A stretch of 32,044 nucleotides of DNA from Halobacteriales archaeon SW_9_67_24 (GCA_003022685.1 PXSV01000080.1:1-32044), one strand, 5' to 3'; positions 8,148-16,685 are shown, counted from the first letter of the stretch. The notes: generated from the sequence alone by a model not told the origin. Program-made: numbers and translations.

Positions 8148-9659
8148 CTATTCGGCGTCGGTCGCGTCGTCCGCGTCGTTCTCGCCGGGAAGATCGACGG
8201 TGAGGGTGTGGGTACCCGACTCGAAGGTTCGGGTTTCGCTGTCGGCGAACTCCTGGAACGCTTCGGTCTCGGGACTCCAGCCCGGGCCGACCTTCTCGTA
8301 GCTCGCGAGCGTCAGGGTGATCGACTCGCCCTCGGCGACGGCGAACGTCGTGGTCGCAGTACCGTTTGCGACCTCGATGGCCTGGCTTTCGATCCGATCG
8401 GCCAACAGGTGGTCGGTGGTGAACTCGCCGTCGGAACGTCGCGTGATCGGCTCGTCGGTGCTGCCGTGGGCGAAGCGGAGCAGTTGGTCGCTGGTGTAGG
8501 TGCCGTTCGGTCCGCGGAGGTCCTCGATCGGCTCGCCGGCCACGAGGTCCACCTGGTAGTACGTCACGCCCGCTTCCCCGAGGAAGCCGAGCGCGTCGCG
8601 TTCCGCGTCCGTGAGTCGACCGTCGCTCAGCGCGTCGCCGAGTGCTCGCAACTGCTCGTCGCTGAGGCCGCCGGCCGCGACGATGTCGGCAACCGATTCC
8701 CGCTGTTCGTCCGTCAGGTCGTCGCCGGCGAGCGCGTCCGTGATCGCAGTGACTTCCGCGTCGGTGAGATCGCTCGCGCCGAGCGCCGAACCGACGTTCT
8801 CGACCTCGTCCTCGGAGAGCCCGCTATCGGACAACGAGTCGGCGATGGCGGACTCGTTGAGCGTTCGCTCGCCCCCGTCGGTCGTGGTCGTCTCCGTCCC
8901 GGTTCCGGTCGTGGTGTCGGTGGTCCCCGTTTCCGTCTCGTTCGCAGTATCGGTCGTTTCCGTCTCAGATTCGGTCGTGGTGTCGGTGGTTTCCGTTTCG
9001 CTTGTCGTGCCGGTGGTCTCCGTTCCCGTCTCGGCCGTGGTCTCGCTCGGCGTCGTCGTGGTCTCCGTTTCGGTCGGCGTCTGTGTGGCGGTCGTGGTGT
9101 CGGTCGCGGTCGTGGCCGTCGTCTCGGCGGTCGTGGTTTGGCCGCCGACGGTGAGGGACGCCCCGTCGGTCCCGGTTACGTCGTACACGTCGCCCGCGGC
9201 GTCGCTGATCTCGGTTACGTCGAGCGAGAGACCGCTCGATCCTGCTTCGGAGCCCCGGACCGTGACCGTCGCGATCGTGACGCCGTCGGGGTCGTCGGAC
9301 AGTGCGTTCCCGAAGTAGATGGCGTCGAAGGCGACGCTGGAGCCGTCGTCGGCGATCGTGACGTTCCGGTTCGCTGGGTCGCCCGTGATCGCGAGATCGG
9401 TGATCGTGCCGACCGACGGATCGTCAAGCGCGACGGCTGCGTCGATCGTGCCGATCCCGTTGTCGGTGTTCTCGACGACGACTTCGTAGGTCGTCGTCCT
9501 GCCGGGGTCAACCTGCTGTTCGCTTGGCGAGAGCGAAACGGTGGTGCTGCCGGCCGCGCTGGCGGTGAACGTCACGGCCGAACCGGCCGAGACGAGCACG
9601 AGGGCGGCGAGTGCGAGGCTGAGAACCGATCGGCGTCGTGTGTCGAGGAGTTTCGTCAT
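8148..9659 (-). CDS. Secreted cohesin-domain protein with Thr-rich linker
   Basis: A 503-residue exported protein. The signal sequence is residues 1-36 (TRRRSVLSLALAALVLVSAG...ASA), apparently of Sec type. Residues 37-172 form a beta-sandwich resembling cohesin: TTVSLSPSEQQVDPGRTTTY, NGIGTIDAAVALDDPSVGTI, GVTIATVTVRG and DAAGDVYDV. Residues 174-262 are a low-complexity Thr/Glu linker. Residues 266-362 are about five short helical repeats of the form LTDxEx...ADAL. Residues 366-503 are a second beta-rich domain without a recognised family. No C-terminal anchor (PGF-CTERM, LPxTG or a helix) is visible. The gene starts 18 nt after the stop of the dockerin gene, so the two are probably co-transcribed. 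By analogy with cellulosomes the cohesin would bind a dockerin. Binding to its neighbour is inference. Confidence 0.75.
   Translation of the reverse strand: MTKLLDTRRRSVLSLALAALVLVSAGSAVTFTASAAGSTTVSLSPSEQQVDPGRTTTYEVVVENTDNGIGTIDAAVALDDPSVGTITDLAITGDPANRNVTIADDGSSVAFDAIYFGNALSDDPDGVTIATVTVRGSEAGSSGLSLDVTEISDAAGDVYDVTGTDGASLTVGGQTTTAETTATTATDTTTATQTPTETETTTTPSETTAETGTETTGTTSETETTDTTTESETETTDTANETETGTTDTTTGTGTETTTTDGGERTLNESAIADSLSDSGLSEDEVENVGSALGASDLTDAEVTAITDALAGDDLTDEQRESVADIVAAGGLSDEQLRALGDALSDGRLTDAERDALGFLGEAGVTYYQVDLVAGEPIEDLRGPNGTYTSDQLLRFAHGSTDEPITRRSDGEFTTDHLLADRIESQAIEVANGTATTTFAVAEGESITLTLASYEKVGPGWSPETEAFQEFADSETRTFESGTHTLTVDLPGENDADDATDAE
8874..9140 (-). repeat. Low-complexity Thr/Glu/Ser linker coding repeat
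   Basis: Within the cohesin-domain gene about 89 codons encode imperfect repeats of the type TETETTDTTT, seen on the plus strand as repeating gtggtgtcggt / tttccgt units. It is an extended and probably glycosylated spacer between the cohesin-like domain and the C-terminal half. Such tracts vary in length between strains. Confidence 0.8.
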
Positions 9660-9677
9660 GATGGCGTTGGGTTTCGA

Positions 9678-12158
9678 TCAGTTGGTGTTCGACCACTCGG
9701 CGTAGAGCGCCTGGGCGTCGGCCTGGGTTACGCTACTGTCGCCGTTGAAGTCGAACGCGTCGACGTTGTTCTGGACTACTGCACTATCGAGGTTGTCGTA
9801 GAGCGCCTGGGCGTCGGCTTCGGTCAGGCTGCCGTCGCCGTCGCCGTCCTCGTACAGCCCATCGTCATCGACGTCCGAGGGCGGGTTCTCGGCGTCGCCG
9901 GTCGGCTCGATGCCGGTGTCGGTTCCGTTTTCGACCACGGTTTCATCGGGCTGGTTCACGTCGCCGTCCTCGCGCGTGGTGTCCTCGCCGACGACCGCGT
10001 TGGCGTCGACCGATCCCCCGACCGCGTTGGTCGAGGCGTTCGCCTGTGGCTCGAATCGCACCGAGACGACCGTCGTGTTGTTCGTCAGGCCGACGTTCTG
10101 CGCGTCGGTCTCGACGCCCTCGGCGTCGTAAAAGTTGAACCCGCTTGTGTCGCCGATCTCCGAGAGGCTCTCGTCGAACGCGAACAGGAGTTCGTTCTCG
10201 CTCCCCGACGTCACCGACACGAGGCCGGGGTTCGCCGAGTTGCCACCGTTCGAGACGTCGGCGGCTTGCTTCGGGTTGGTCGGCGGACTCTGGGTGTCGA
10301 CTTTCGCGACCGTCCCGCTATCGACGAACCCGCGAGCGACGACCGACTCGTTCACCTTCTCGTCGAACGCGACCGTGACCGTTTCGGTGCCATCGCCCGC
10401 GACGACCTCACCCTGGCCGTCGAACAGCTGGTTCTCGAAGTTCCGGCTGTCGACCGGCACGAGCTGGAAGTTGCCCGCGTCCCCGACCAGATCGACCGGC
10501 TGATCGAAGGTGAAGTTGACGAACGTCTGCTGGCCGCCCTGTGAGGCGAGGTTGCCGGTACAGAATCCGCTGATCGCGCCGAGGTCGGGCGCGGCGGTCG
10601 GTCCGGAGTCGTTCGCCACCGTGGCGTTTCCGCACTCGACCGTTCGATCGCCGGTGAGTTCGGCCTCGTCGGGCTGGTTCACGTCGCCGTCCGCACGGCC
10701 GGTGTCCGCGCCGACGACCGCGTTCGCGTCGACCGATCCTCCGACCGCCTCGCTCACCGGCGAGTTGTCCGGCTCGAACGCCACCGAGAGCACCGTCGGA
10801 TCGTCGGTCATGGCGACCTCCTGGGCGGCCGTCTCGGTGCCGGTCGCGTCGTAGTATCGGAACCCGCTCGTGTCGCCGATTTCGGAGACGTTCTCGTCGA
10901 ACTCGAACAGGAGCGCGTTGTCCGGCGCGTCGCTCTCGGTGACGCTCACGAGGTCGGGGTTGGCGGTGTTGCCGTCGTTGTTGAGATCGACCGCCTGTTT
11001 GGGGTTGAGCGTTTCGTCGCCCTCGCCCGCCGTCTGGACGGTGTTCGGGTCGACGAACCCGCGAGCGATCGTGTCGGGATCGATCCGGCCGTCGAAGGGG
11101 ACCGTGAGCGAGGTGGTTTGGTTCGTCTCGCCCACGATCTCGTTGTTGCCGTCGAACGTGCCGTTGCCGTCGATCGGGATCAGCTGGAAGTTGCCCGCAC
11201 CGCCCTGGAGGTTCACCTCCTCGTCGAAGTCGAACTCCACGAGCGTCTGGCAGTTCTGCCCCTCGGGGTTCTGCCGGTAGGTGACGTTGTCGATGTCCAC
11301 GAGGTCGGGGGCCTGCGTCGGGCCGCCGGCCTCACCACCGTCACCGTTGTCCGCAGTGCCGTTCCCGCCGCACTTGCTGAAGGTGGGCCCCGACTCGCCG
11401 ACCGTCTGCACCCCGTCGAGGGAGTTCGTTCGATTACCGTCGCTCGCGTTCGAGACCGTCCCCTCGGTGACCGACGCCCCGACGGCTTGCGAGGCGTTGA
11501 GGCCGTCGAACGTGACCTTCACGAGCGTCGGTTTCGCGAGCGATCCCGTTGCCACGTTGCCGGTTCTCAGTGTCGTGTTCGTGTAGTACGCCTGGAACCC
11601 GCTGTCACTGTTGACCGTGACGGGGTCGTCGAACACATAGATCAGCGCGTCGCCGGTCTCGTTCTTCGTGACGCTCACCAAATCAGGGTCGTCGGAGTTG
11701 CCGTCGTTCGAGACGGCGGCCGCCTGCAGCGGGTTGTTCGTCTCGTCGCCCTCGCCCGTCACGCGGACCGTGTTCGCCTTGACGACGCCGCGAGCGATGT
11801 CGCTCCGGGTTACCGGCTCGTCGAACGCGACCGTGATCGTCTTCGTTCCCTCCCCCGCGGTGACGTTCACGCCACCGATATCCGTGCCACCGTCGGTCGG
11901 AACGAGCTTGAAGTTCCCGCCCGAACTCACGAGCGTCGCGTTCTCGTCGAACGTGAAGTCGACGAGCACCGCGCCTTCGCTGCTCAAATCGTTCTCCCGG
12001 AAATTATCGACCGACTGGAGGTCAGCCGCTTGCGTCGGGCCGCTCGCCTGGCCGGCGACTCCGCCGGCGAGCGCGCCCAGCCCGACGACGGCCGAACCGA
12101 TCACCACCGTCACGAGAACGATTCCTGTCAGGTATTTCGCCTTCCGATCGAGTTGCAT
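9678..12158 (-). CDS. Secreted three-repeat protein with C-terminal dockerin
   Basis: An 826-residue exported protein (831 if ATG 12173 is used). The chosen ATG 12158 gives MQLDRKAKYLTGIVLVTVV, a positively charged N-terminus and hydrophobic signal core, and lies about 29 nt from a TATA-like element at 12182-12190. The body is three homologous modules of about 230-240 residues, each with PTQAPDL-type starts, GNFxLxPxD, VAFDExV, IARGFVD, NPKQA, NPDLVSVT and SEIGDTSGF motifs. The last 65 residues are a type I dockerin with two calcium loops, DGDGDGSLTEAD and DFNGDSSVTQAD, each followed by AQALY. A dockerin binds cohesin, and the next gene encodes a cohesin-like protein. The function of the repeats is unknown. 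They may be surface adhesive or binding modules. Confidence 0.88.
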   Translation of the reverse strand: MQLDRKAKYLTGIVLVTVVIGSAVVGLGALAGGVAGQASGPTQAADLQSVDNFRENDLSSEGAVLVDFTFDENATLVSSGGNFKLVPTDGGTDIGGVNVTAGEGTKTITVAFDEPVTRSDIARGVVKANTVRVTGEGDETNNPLQAAAVSNDGNSDDPDLVSVTKNETGDALIYVFDDPVTVNSDSGFQAYYTNTTLRTGNVATGSLAKPTLVKVTFDGLNASQAVGASVTEGTVSNASDGNRTNSLDGVQTVGESGPTFSKCGGNGTADNGDGGEAGGPTQAPDLVDIDNVTYRQNPEGQNCQTLVEFDFDEEVNLQGGAGNFQLIPIDGNGTFDGNNEIVGETNQTTSLTVPFDGRIDPDTIARGFVDPNTVQTAGEGDETLNPKQAVDLNNDGNTANPDLVSVTESDAPDNALLFEFDENVSEIGDTSGFRYYDATGTETAAQEVAMTDDPTVLSVAFEPDNSPVSEAVGGSVDANAVVGADTGRADGDVNQPDEAELTGDRTVECGNATVANDSGPTAAPDLGAISGFCTGNLASQGGQQTFVNFTFDQPVDLVGDAGNFQLVPVDSRNFENQLFDGQGEVVAGDGTETVTVAFDEKVNESVVARGFVDSGTVAKVDTQSPPTNPKQAADVSNGGNSANPGLVSVTSGSENELLFAFDESLSEIGDTSGFNFYDAEGVETDAQNVGLTNNTTVVSVRFEPQANASTNAVGGSVDANAVVGEDTTREDGDVNQPDETVVENGTDTGIEPTGDAENPPSDVDDDGLYEDGDGDGSLTEADAQALYDNLDSAVVQNNVDAFDFNGDSSVTQADAQALYAEWSNTN
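9894..12041 (-). repeat. Three tandem ~235-residue modules in the dockerin protein
   Basis: Module 1 covers about 11349-12041, module 2 about 10614-11336 and module 3 about 9894-10610. Modules 2 and 3 are most alike, sharing SEIGDTSGF, AVGGSVDANAVVG and DGDVNQPDE. Module 1 is diverged and lacks the DGDVNQPDE end. The order suggests duplication with a more recent copy event between modules 2 and 3. Confidence 0.8.
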
Positions 12159-12181
12159 TTCATATCCGAACACGCGTAACT

Positions 12182-12190
12182 GGTCTATAC
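12182..12190 (-). promoter_or_regulatory. Putative TATA element of the dockerin/cohesin operon
   Basis: On the minus strand GTATAGACC lies about 29 nt upstream of ATG 12158, which fits a leaderless or near-leaderless haloarchaeal transcript and supports that start over ATG 12173. The rest of the 12174-12341 gap contains nothing I can name, apart from CCATGGAC and GTCCATGG, complementary octamers about 100 nt apart. Confidence 0.45.
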
Positions 12191-12341
12191 CTTGTGCTTG
12201 CCATGGACATCGTGCGCCGTCGGTTCGTCGTGTGCCCGAACGATGGATGGCCGCAGTCGTCGACTCGGCGAGTCGAAACGCACCGTCGGTCGGTTCGCTT
12301 CGAGTCCATGGGTGTCCCGGGCCACGAGTCTCGGACTGGAA

Positions 12342-13046
12342 CTACCACTCCACCTCGACGGCGACCTCGTTCGTCCGGAGGAAGGGAGGGGTGCCAGGAG
12401 CGTCGTAGCCGAGGCTGAACGGTTCGCCGATCGGCGTGGCGTCGGATCCGGCGAGCGTTTCGAGGAGCTTCGACTGTTGGCGGCTCGTCCGCCGGGCGGT
12501 CGCCCACCACGAGAAGCGCCGCGCCGCGACCGACCGCGGCGGTTCGACGACGAGCGAGACTGCTGGATCGGTCGGCCGTGGGGCCGTGTTCGGGGTGTAG
12601 GCCCCGGGGAGATAGAACCCCATCCGTACCCCGTCGCCGCCGTCGTCGCCGTCGTCGGTGCGAACCGGTGACGTCATCGGCACCGACTCGCCCTCCGCCT
12701 CACGCTCCGGTTCGGTGCGGACCGGCGACGTCATGTCGATCGATTCGCCGTCGGCCTCCCCGTCGGTGCGGGCGGGCGCGGTCATCGTCACCTCCGAGCG
12801 CGACTCGTTCGCGCCCTGGAGGTACTCGAACAGTCGGCCGAACGCCTCCCGGTTCGAGGACCCCGTCGTTTCGACCCGGACGAGTTCGGGATACCGTCGG
12901 ATCTCCGTGCGGTCGTCGAGGGTTCGCTCGACGGTGTAGTCGACGCTTTCGGTCGATCGCGACGCGAGCAGGCTGTACCCGCTCCACAGAGCCACCGCAC
13001 CGCCGACGGCGGCCGCGCCGACGAGTCCGAGACGTGTTCGGTTCAT
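12342..13046 (-). CDS. SOUL/HBP heme-binding family protein
   Basis: A 234-residue protein with an N-terminal hydrophobic segment (about residues 6-26, probably a membrane anchor or signal), then the SOUL fold: VDYTVERTLDDRTEIRRYPE, GRLFEYLQGAN and repeated MTAPART/MTSPVRT motifs. The family motif MTxPV is present three times (once as MTAPA), separated by acidic Glu/Asp spacers, which is more than usual. The end FLRTNEVAVEVEW matches the conserved R-x-NE-v end of the family. Members bind heme or tetrapyrroles, but the physiological role in archaea is unknown. The start ATG 13046 overlaps the TGA of the exonuclease gene (ATGA), so the two are translationally coupled. Longer upstream readings are Arg-rich shadow. 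Confidence 0.87.
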   Translation of the reverse strand: MNRTRLGLVGAAAVGGAVALWSGYSLLASRSTESVDYTVERTLDDRTEIRRYPELVRVETTGSSNREAFGRLFEYLQGANESRSEVTMTAPARTDGEADGESIDMTSPVRTEPEREAEGESVPMTSPVRTDDGDDGGDGVRMGFYLPGAYTPNTAPRPTDPAVSLVVEPPRSVAARRFSWWATARRTSRQQSKLLETLAGSDATPIGEPFSLGYDAPGTPPFLRTNEVAVEVEW

Positions 13047-14014
13047 GTTCGTCCGAAGGAGGGGGTCCCGAGTTCGGCGGTGCAGTGGGTCGCGAACGTT
13101 TCGGCCGACCCATGATGGGTGTAGACCACCTCCGGGTCGACCGCTTCGACCACGGCTTCGAGTTCGGTGAAATCGCAGTGATCCGAGAGCGGGAAGGTCA
13201 CGTCGTAATCGCCGCGGTACTTGAAGCTCGATTCCACTGCCCACCCCGAAAACCCCGCCTTCGTCGCGCCCGTTGCCTCCACGATCCGATCGACAAAGGC
13301 GAGGTTGTTGGTCTGACTTGGCAGCACGAGCGCGTCACCGGCTTCGAGATCGACGTCGGGCGAGGAGCGCTCGGCCCCGAACGCGACATCGAACGCCACC
13401 TCGATCGGTTCGTTGATCCGTGCGATGGCGTCGGAGACGAACAGCCGCGAGCGTCCCGAGCGCGCGACCAGGCGCTGGAGCTTCTGGGCGCGTCCGAGCG
13501 AGTAGCCGAACAGGAGCACCGGCCGGTCGGTCGTGTCGTCGAGCCAGTCGACGATCTCGCGTTCGAGGGCGTTCTGGGGCGGGAGGACGAACTCGGGGCT
13601 TCCGTAGGTGGTTTCGGTGATCAACACGTCGGCATCGGGCGGTTCGAATCCCGAGAGGTAGCACCGATCCCGCGTCGAGACGTCGCCGGTGTAGAGATAG
13701 GTGCGCCCGGCCGCCTCGTCCTCGATCAGCGCGGCCCGCGAGCCGGCGACGTGGCCGGCGTTCACGAGATCGACCGCCGGATGGGTCGTTCGATTCAGTT
13801 CACCGTAGTCCGCTTCGTCCCGACGGGTCCGGGCGAGCGCGGCGGTCGTCTCCGAACAGACCAGTTTGGAGGGGGCCTCGCGATAGAGGTGGTCGCCATG
13901 GGCGTGACTCAGTACGTTGATGTCGCCGGCCGGCTGCGTGGCGTCGGCGACCACCGTCTCGCCCGTCGCGAGGTCGATCCGGAGGCCGTCGCTGAGCCGG
14001 ACGCGCTCGGTCAC
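13043..14014 (-). CDS. Ligase-associated exonuclease, metallo-beta-lactamase/beta-CASP fold
   Basis: A 323-residue predicted nuclease. The metal site HxHxDH is present as SHAHGDHL near residue 36. Further family features are NAGHVAGSRAALIE, the motif TGDVSTRD, ETTYGSPEF, and a C-terminal beta-CASP part with LSDHCDFTEL and VYTHHGSAETFA. It resembles the predicted exonucleases encoded next to ATP-dependent DNA ligases in bacteria (ligase-associated DNA exonuclease family), and here it lies 49 nt downstream of such a ligase gene on the same strand. A role in end processing during DNA repair is therefore likely but is inference, and RNA processing is an alternative because the fold is shared with CPSF73-type enzymes. 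Confidence 0.87.
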   Translation of the reverse strand: MTERVRLSDGLRIDLATGETVVADATQPAGDINVLSHAHGDHLYREAPSKLVCSETTAALARTRRDEADYGELNRTTHPAVDLVNAGHVAGSRAALIEDEAAGRTYLYTGDVSTRDRCYLSGFEPPDADVLITETTYGSPEFVLPPQNALEREIVDWLDDTTDRPVLLFGYSLGRAQKLQRLVARSGRSRLFVSDAIARINEPIEVAFDVAFGAERSSPDVDLEAGDALVLPSQTNNLAFVDRIVEATGATKAGFSGWAVESSFKYRGDYDVTFPLSDHCDFTELEAVVEAVDPEVVYTHHGSAETFATHCTAELGTPSFGRT

Positions 14015-14063
14015 CGTGCCGGCCCCCGAATCATGCGGCGGATCGGATCGACAGTGTGGTCGG

Positions 14064-15839
14064 TCATTGCTGGTCGTGGAGGGTACTCACGCGATCGAGC
14101 GTGTCGGCGTCGGTCGGTCGGAGGTCGTCGCGAACCCGGACGAACCGCGGGAAGCGGAGCGCGAACCCCGAGTCGTACTCCGGCGAGGGCTGGATCTCCT
14201 CGTACTCGATTTCGAGTACGACCTCGGGCTGGAGTTCGAGCTGTCGGCCATCGCGTTCGGTGACGAGCGGTTCGAGCCGCGCGGTCAGGTCGCGGAGTTC
14301 CTCGTCGGTGTACCCCGTAGCGAGCCGGCCGACCTCGCGGAGATCGCCGGACTCGGCGTCCCGGCACGCCAGAAAGAGTCGGCCGAGGAACTCGCTCCGG
14401 CGACCCTCGCTCCACTGCGCCCGCGTCACCACGAGGTCGAGCGGCTCCATCGTCGGCTTCACCTTCATCATGTAGCCGACGCGCCGGCCCGGCTGGTAGC
14501 TCGCGGCCGCGTTCTTGAGCATCACGCCCTCGTGGCCGGCGTCGAGCGCCGCCGCGTAGAACGCACGATCCGCCTCGGCGGCGACAGTCTCGCCTGCATC
14601 GTCCTTCGCCCGGCCGCTCGCCGTGTCGTCACCGCGTCCGTCGTCACCGCTTTCCCCGCCGTCGGCCGTCGATTCGGCGGCCTGGTGTGTCGCCAGTTCG
14701 ATCGCGCCCGGTTCGGGTGCGAGAATCCTTTCGAGCGCGGTGAGACGTTCGCGGAGCGAGGCGTCGAGCAGCGATTCGTTGTCGCGGTAGAGACAGTCGA
14801 AGAGGTGAACCGTGACCGGGATTTCCGCCGCCGTCTCCTCGACGTCGTACTTGCGCTTGATGCGCTTCGAGAGGGTCTGGAAGGGGAGCACCTCGCCCGT
14901 ATCGGGGTCGTAGCCCACGATCTCGCCCTCGACGATGCACTCGGTCGCGTCGACTCCCTCGCGGACCGCCGCCACCACGTCGGGGAACTGCGCGGTGACG
15001 TCTTCGAGCCGGCGGGTGAAAACCCGAATCTCGTTGCCCTGCTTGTGGATCTGCGTGCGGACCCCGTCAAACTTGTGTTCGAGTCGGACGGCCGCGCCCT
15101 CGTCGGCCACCTCGTCGATTCCCTCGGGGAGTCCCTCCGCTTTCTGTGCCAGCATGACCTCGACCGGTCGAAAGAGTTCGACGTCGAGTTCGGCGAGGCC
15201 GTCGACGCCGTCGCGTTTCGCGGTTCGAGCGACGGTCCGGTAGTCGTTCGTCACCTGGTACGCGCGCTCGACCGCTTCGATCGCCGCGTCGCTGCCGTCG
15301 AGAAAGGCGTCGGCGATCGCGTCGCGAACGGTACCGTCACCGATCCCGACCCGGAGATGGCCCAACACCGTGCGGACGACGTACCGTGCCTCCGAGGCAT
15401 CGGCGTCGTTCAGGAGTCCGGCGACCGCCTCGATCCGGCGCTCCTGGCTGCCCTCGCCCTCGTAGGTCGCCAGTTCCTGGAGCGTGTCGTGGACGGTGCG
15501 AACGTCGAGTCGGGTCGTAACCAGGGTCCGCTGTTTCCGGTTCGCGACCGCCTCGGCAGCGGCGTCGCCGAGATCGCCCGTATCGCGCCACGTGGCCTCG
15601 ATCGCGTCCTCGTCGACGCCGGTCGCGGTCGCGATTGCCTCCGTCGTGAGCCGTGAGGAGATCCCGAGCTCCTCGGCCTCCCACGCCGCGAACGGCGTCC
15701 CACGGAGGAGTTTGACGAGAATCGGGAGCTGCGCTTCGTCGGCGTCCGCGAGCGCCTCGGCGAGGATCGCGGTCTTCTCGAGGTTCGACGACGTGGCTTC
15801 GAGGCGCTCGTAGACGTCGACCAGCGCGGCGTACTCCAT
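14064..15839 (-). CDS. lig: ATP-dependent DNA ligase
   Basis: A 591-residue ligase of archaeal type. An N-terminal helical DNA-binding domain (about residues 1-220; MEYAALVDVYERLEATSSNL) precedes the nucleotidyltransferase domain with the adenylated lysine in EHKFDGVR (Lys256) and downstream motifs FTRRLEDVTAQFPDV, CIVEGEIVGYD and EGVMLKN. The C-terminal OB domain follows, with VGYMMKVKP at its junction and ends FALRFPRFVRVRDD. An acidic insertion of about 35 residues rich in Gly, Asp and Ser lies within the nucleotidyltransferase domain, probably a halophilic surface loop. Start ATG 15839 is chosen because the alternative nine codons upstream (MRVDPLSTV) add no conserved sequence. It is the first gene of a ligase-exonuclease-SOUL operon. 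It seals nicks during replication and repair. Confidence 0.95.
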   Translation of the reverse strand: MEYAALVDVYERLEATSSNLEKTAILAEALADADEAQLPILVKLLRGTPFAAWEAEELGISSRLTTEAIATATGVDEDAIEATWRDTGDLGDAAAEAVANRKQRTLVTTRLDVRTVHDTLQELATYEGEGSQERRIEAVAGLLNDADASEARYVVRTVLGHLRVGIGDGTVRDAIADAFLDGSDAAIEAVERAYQVTNDYRTVARTAKRDGVDGLAELDVELFRPVEVMLAQKAEGLPEGIDEVADEGAAVRLEHKFDGVRTQIHKQGNEIRVFTRRLEDVTAQFPDVVAAVREGVDATECIVEGEIVGYDPDTGEVLPFQTLSKRIKRKYDVEETAAEIPVTVHLFDCLYRDNESLLDASLRERLTALERILAPEPGAIELATHQAAESTADGGESGDDGRGDDTASGRAKDDAGETVAAEADRAFYAAALDAGHEGVMLKNAAASYQPGRRVGYMMKVKPTMEPLDLVVTRAQWSEGRRSEFLGRLFLACRDAESGDLREVGRLATGYTDEELRDLTARLEPLVTERDGRQLELQPEVVLEIEYEEIQPSPEYDSGFALRFPRFVRVRDDLRPTDADTLDRVSTLHDQQ

Positions 15840-16060
15840 CACCGTCGATAGCGGGTCGACCCGCAAAAGCCCCGCTGCTCCGGCGCGACTGGCTCCTTTC
15901 CCGACAGTCGGCCTTCGGAACCGGAGCGGATCCCGTGAACGTGAACCGAAACGGGGTTTCGAGCCGTTTGAACGGCGAATGCAGGCGTCTCACGATTACT
16001 GACTCTACTTTCAGTGCGGTGTAAACGCCCGCTTATGCCGGCAGATCGGCAAGCAAGGGT
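15840..16060. other. Divergent intergenic region, ligase / SWIM protein
   Basis: These 221 nt hold no convincing gene. A plausible TATA (GCTTATGC, 16031-16038) lies 27 nt before the SWIM start on the plus strand. For the ligase on the minus strand only a weak GCTTTTGC element near 15864-15872 is visible. Confidence 0.5.
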
Positions 16061-16558
16061 ATGGCAACGACAGCGGCACTGGGGACCGTCCCCGATGGCG
16101 AGGCCGGAATGGGCGTCGAGGAAGCGGACCTCACTGTTGAACAACGACCGGAGTCGATCCACTCAATGAGCACATCGTACAACGAAGCACTCGCGACGCG
16201 ACCGTTCAAGCACCGCATCGACAAACGCGACCGGCGGGCGGTCGGCGAACGGCTGACCGTTCTCGAATACGCTCCCGACATCTATCAGGTGTACAGCGAG
16301 GCGGGCGAGGAGTACCTCGTCGAGACCCGTGCGCCGTCGTGTACCTGTCCGGACTTCCGGTATCGCGAGGCCGACTGCAAGCACATCCGGCGCGCGAGGA
16401 TCGAGGCGGGCGAGTACGACCTCGACGGACTCGCGACGGAGATCGACGACGCCATCGACACCCTCGACAACCGTCTCGCGAACCTCGCGGCACAGCGGTC
16501 CGAGCTCGTCGGCTTCCGGCGCGAGGTCGATCGGCTTCGCGACGGGACGGACGAGTAA
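16061..16558 (+). CDS. SWIM zinc-finger protein
   Basis: A 165-residue protein with one SWIM domain: the metal ligands are CTCPDFRYREADCKH (CxC...CxH), preceded by VYSEAGEEYLVETRAPS. After the finger comes an alpha-helical stretch (about residues 125-165; DDAIDTLDNRLANLAAQRSE) that may form a coiled coil. SWIM domains mediate DNA or protein binding, and some archaeal members act with recombination proteins. No specific partner is evident here. ATG 16061 lies 27 nt downstream of a TATA-like element, fitting leaderless expression. ATG 16166 (MSTSYNEALATRPF) is an alternative start, since the first 35 residues look non-conserved. The gene points away from the ligase operon. Confidence 0.83.
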   Translation: MATTAALGTVPDGEAGMGVEEADLTVEQRPESIHSMSTSYNEALATRPFKHRIDKRDRRAVGERLTVLEYAPDIYQVYSEAGEEYLVETRAPSCTCPDFRYREADCKHIRRARIEAGEYDLDGLATEIDDAIDTLDNRLANLAAQRSELVGFRREVDRLRDGTDE

Positions 16559-16584
16559 GCGAGGGAACCGAACACGGCTCGTGG

Positions 16585-16602
16585 CCCACCGGTTTCGGTG
16601 GG
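16585..16602 (+). terminator. Hairpin after the SWIM gene
   Basis: CCCACCG-GTTT-CGGTGGG forms a perfect 7-bp stem with a 4-nt loop 27 nt after the SWIM stop, followed by the palindrome GGGGATCCCC. There is no run of T, so termination is only suggested. Confidence 0.3.
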
Positions 16603-16685
16603 GGATCCCCCTCGTGCGTTCGTGCGAAAATTCCCCGCCGACAGTACACTTACGTACCCTGGCGTACAGCTTCCGGGTAGAGTTC

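Noticed and set aside
8208..10544. 778-codon plus-strand frame opposite the cohesin and dockerin genes
   Set aside because: It is antisense to two recognisable secreted proteins and has no domain or signal of its own.
12174..12341. CCATGGAC/GTCCATGG pair as a possible stem
   Set aside because: Octamers 100 nt apart are weak, and no structured context supports them.
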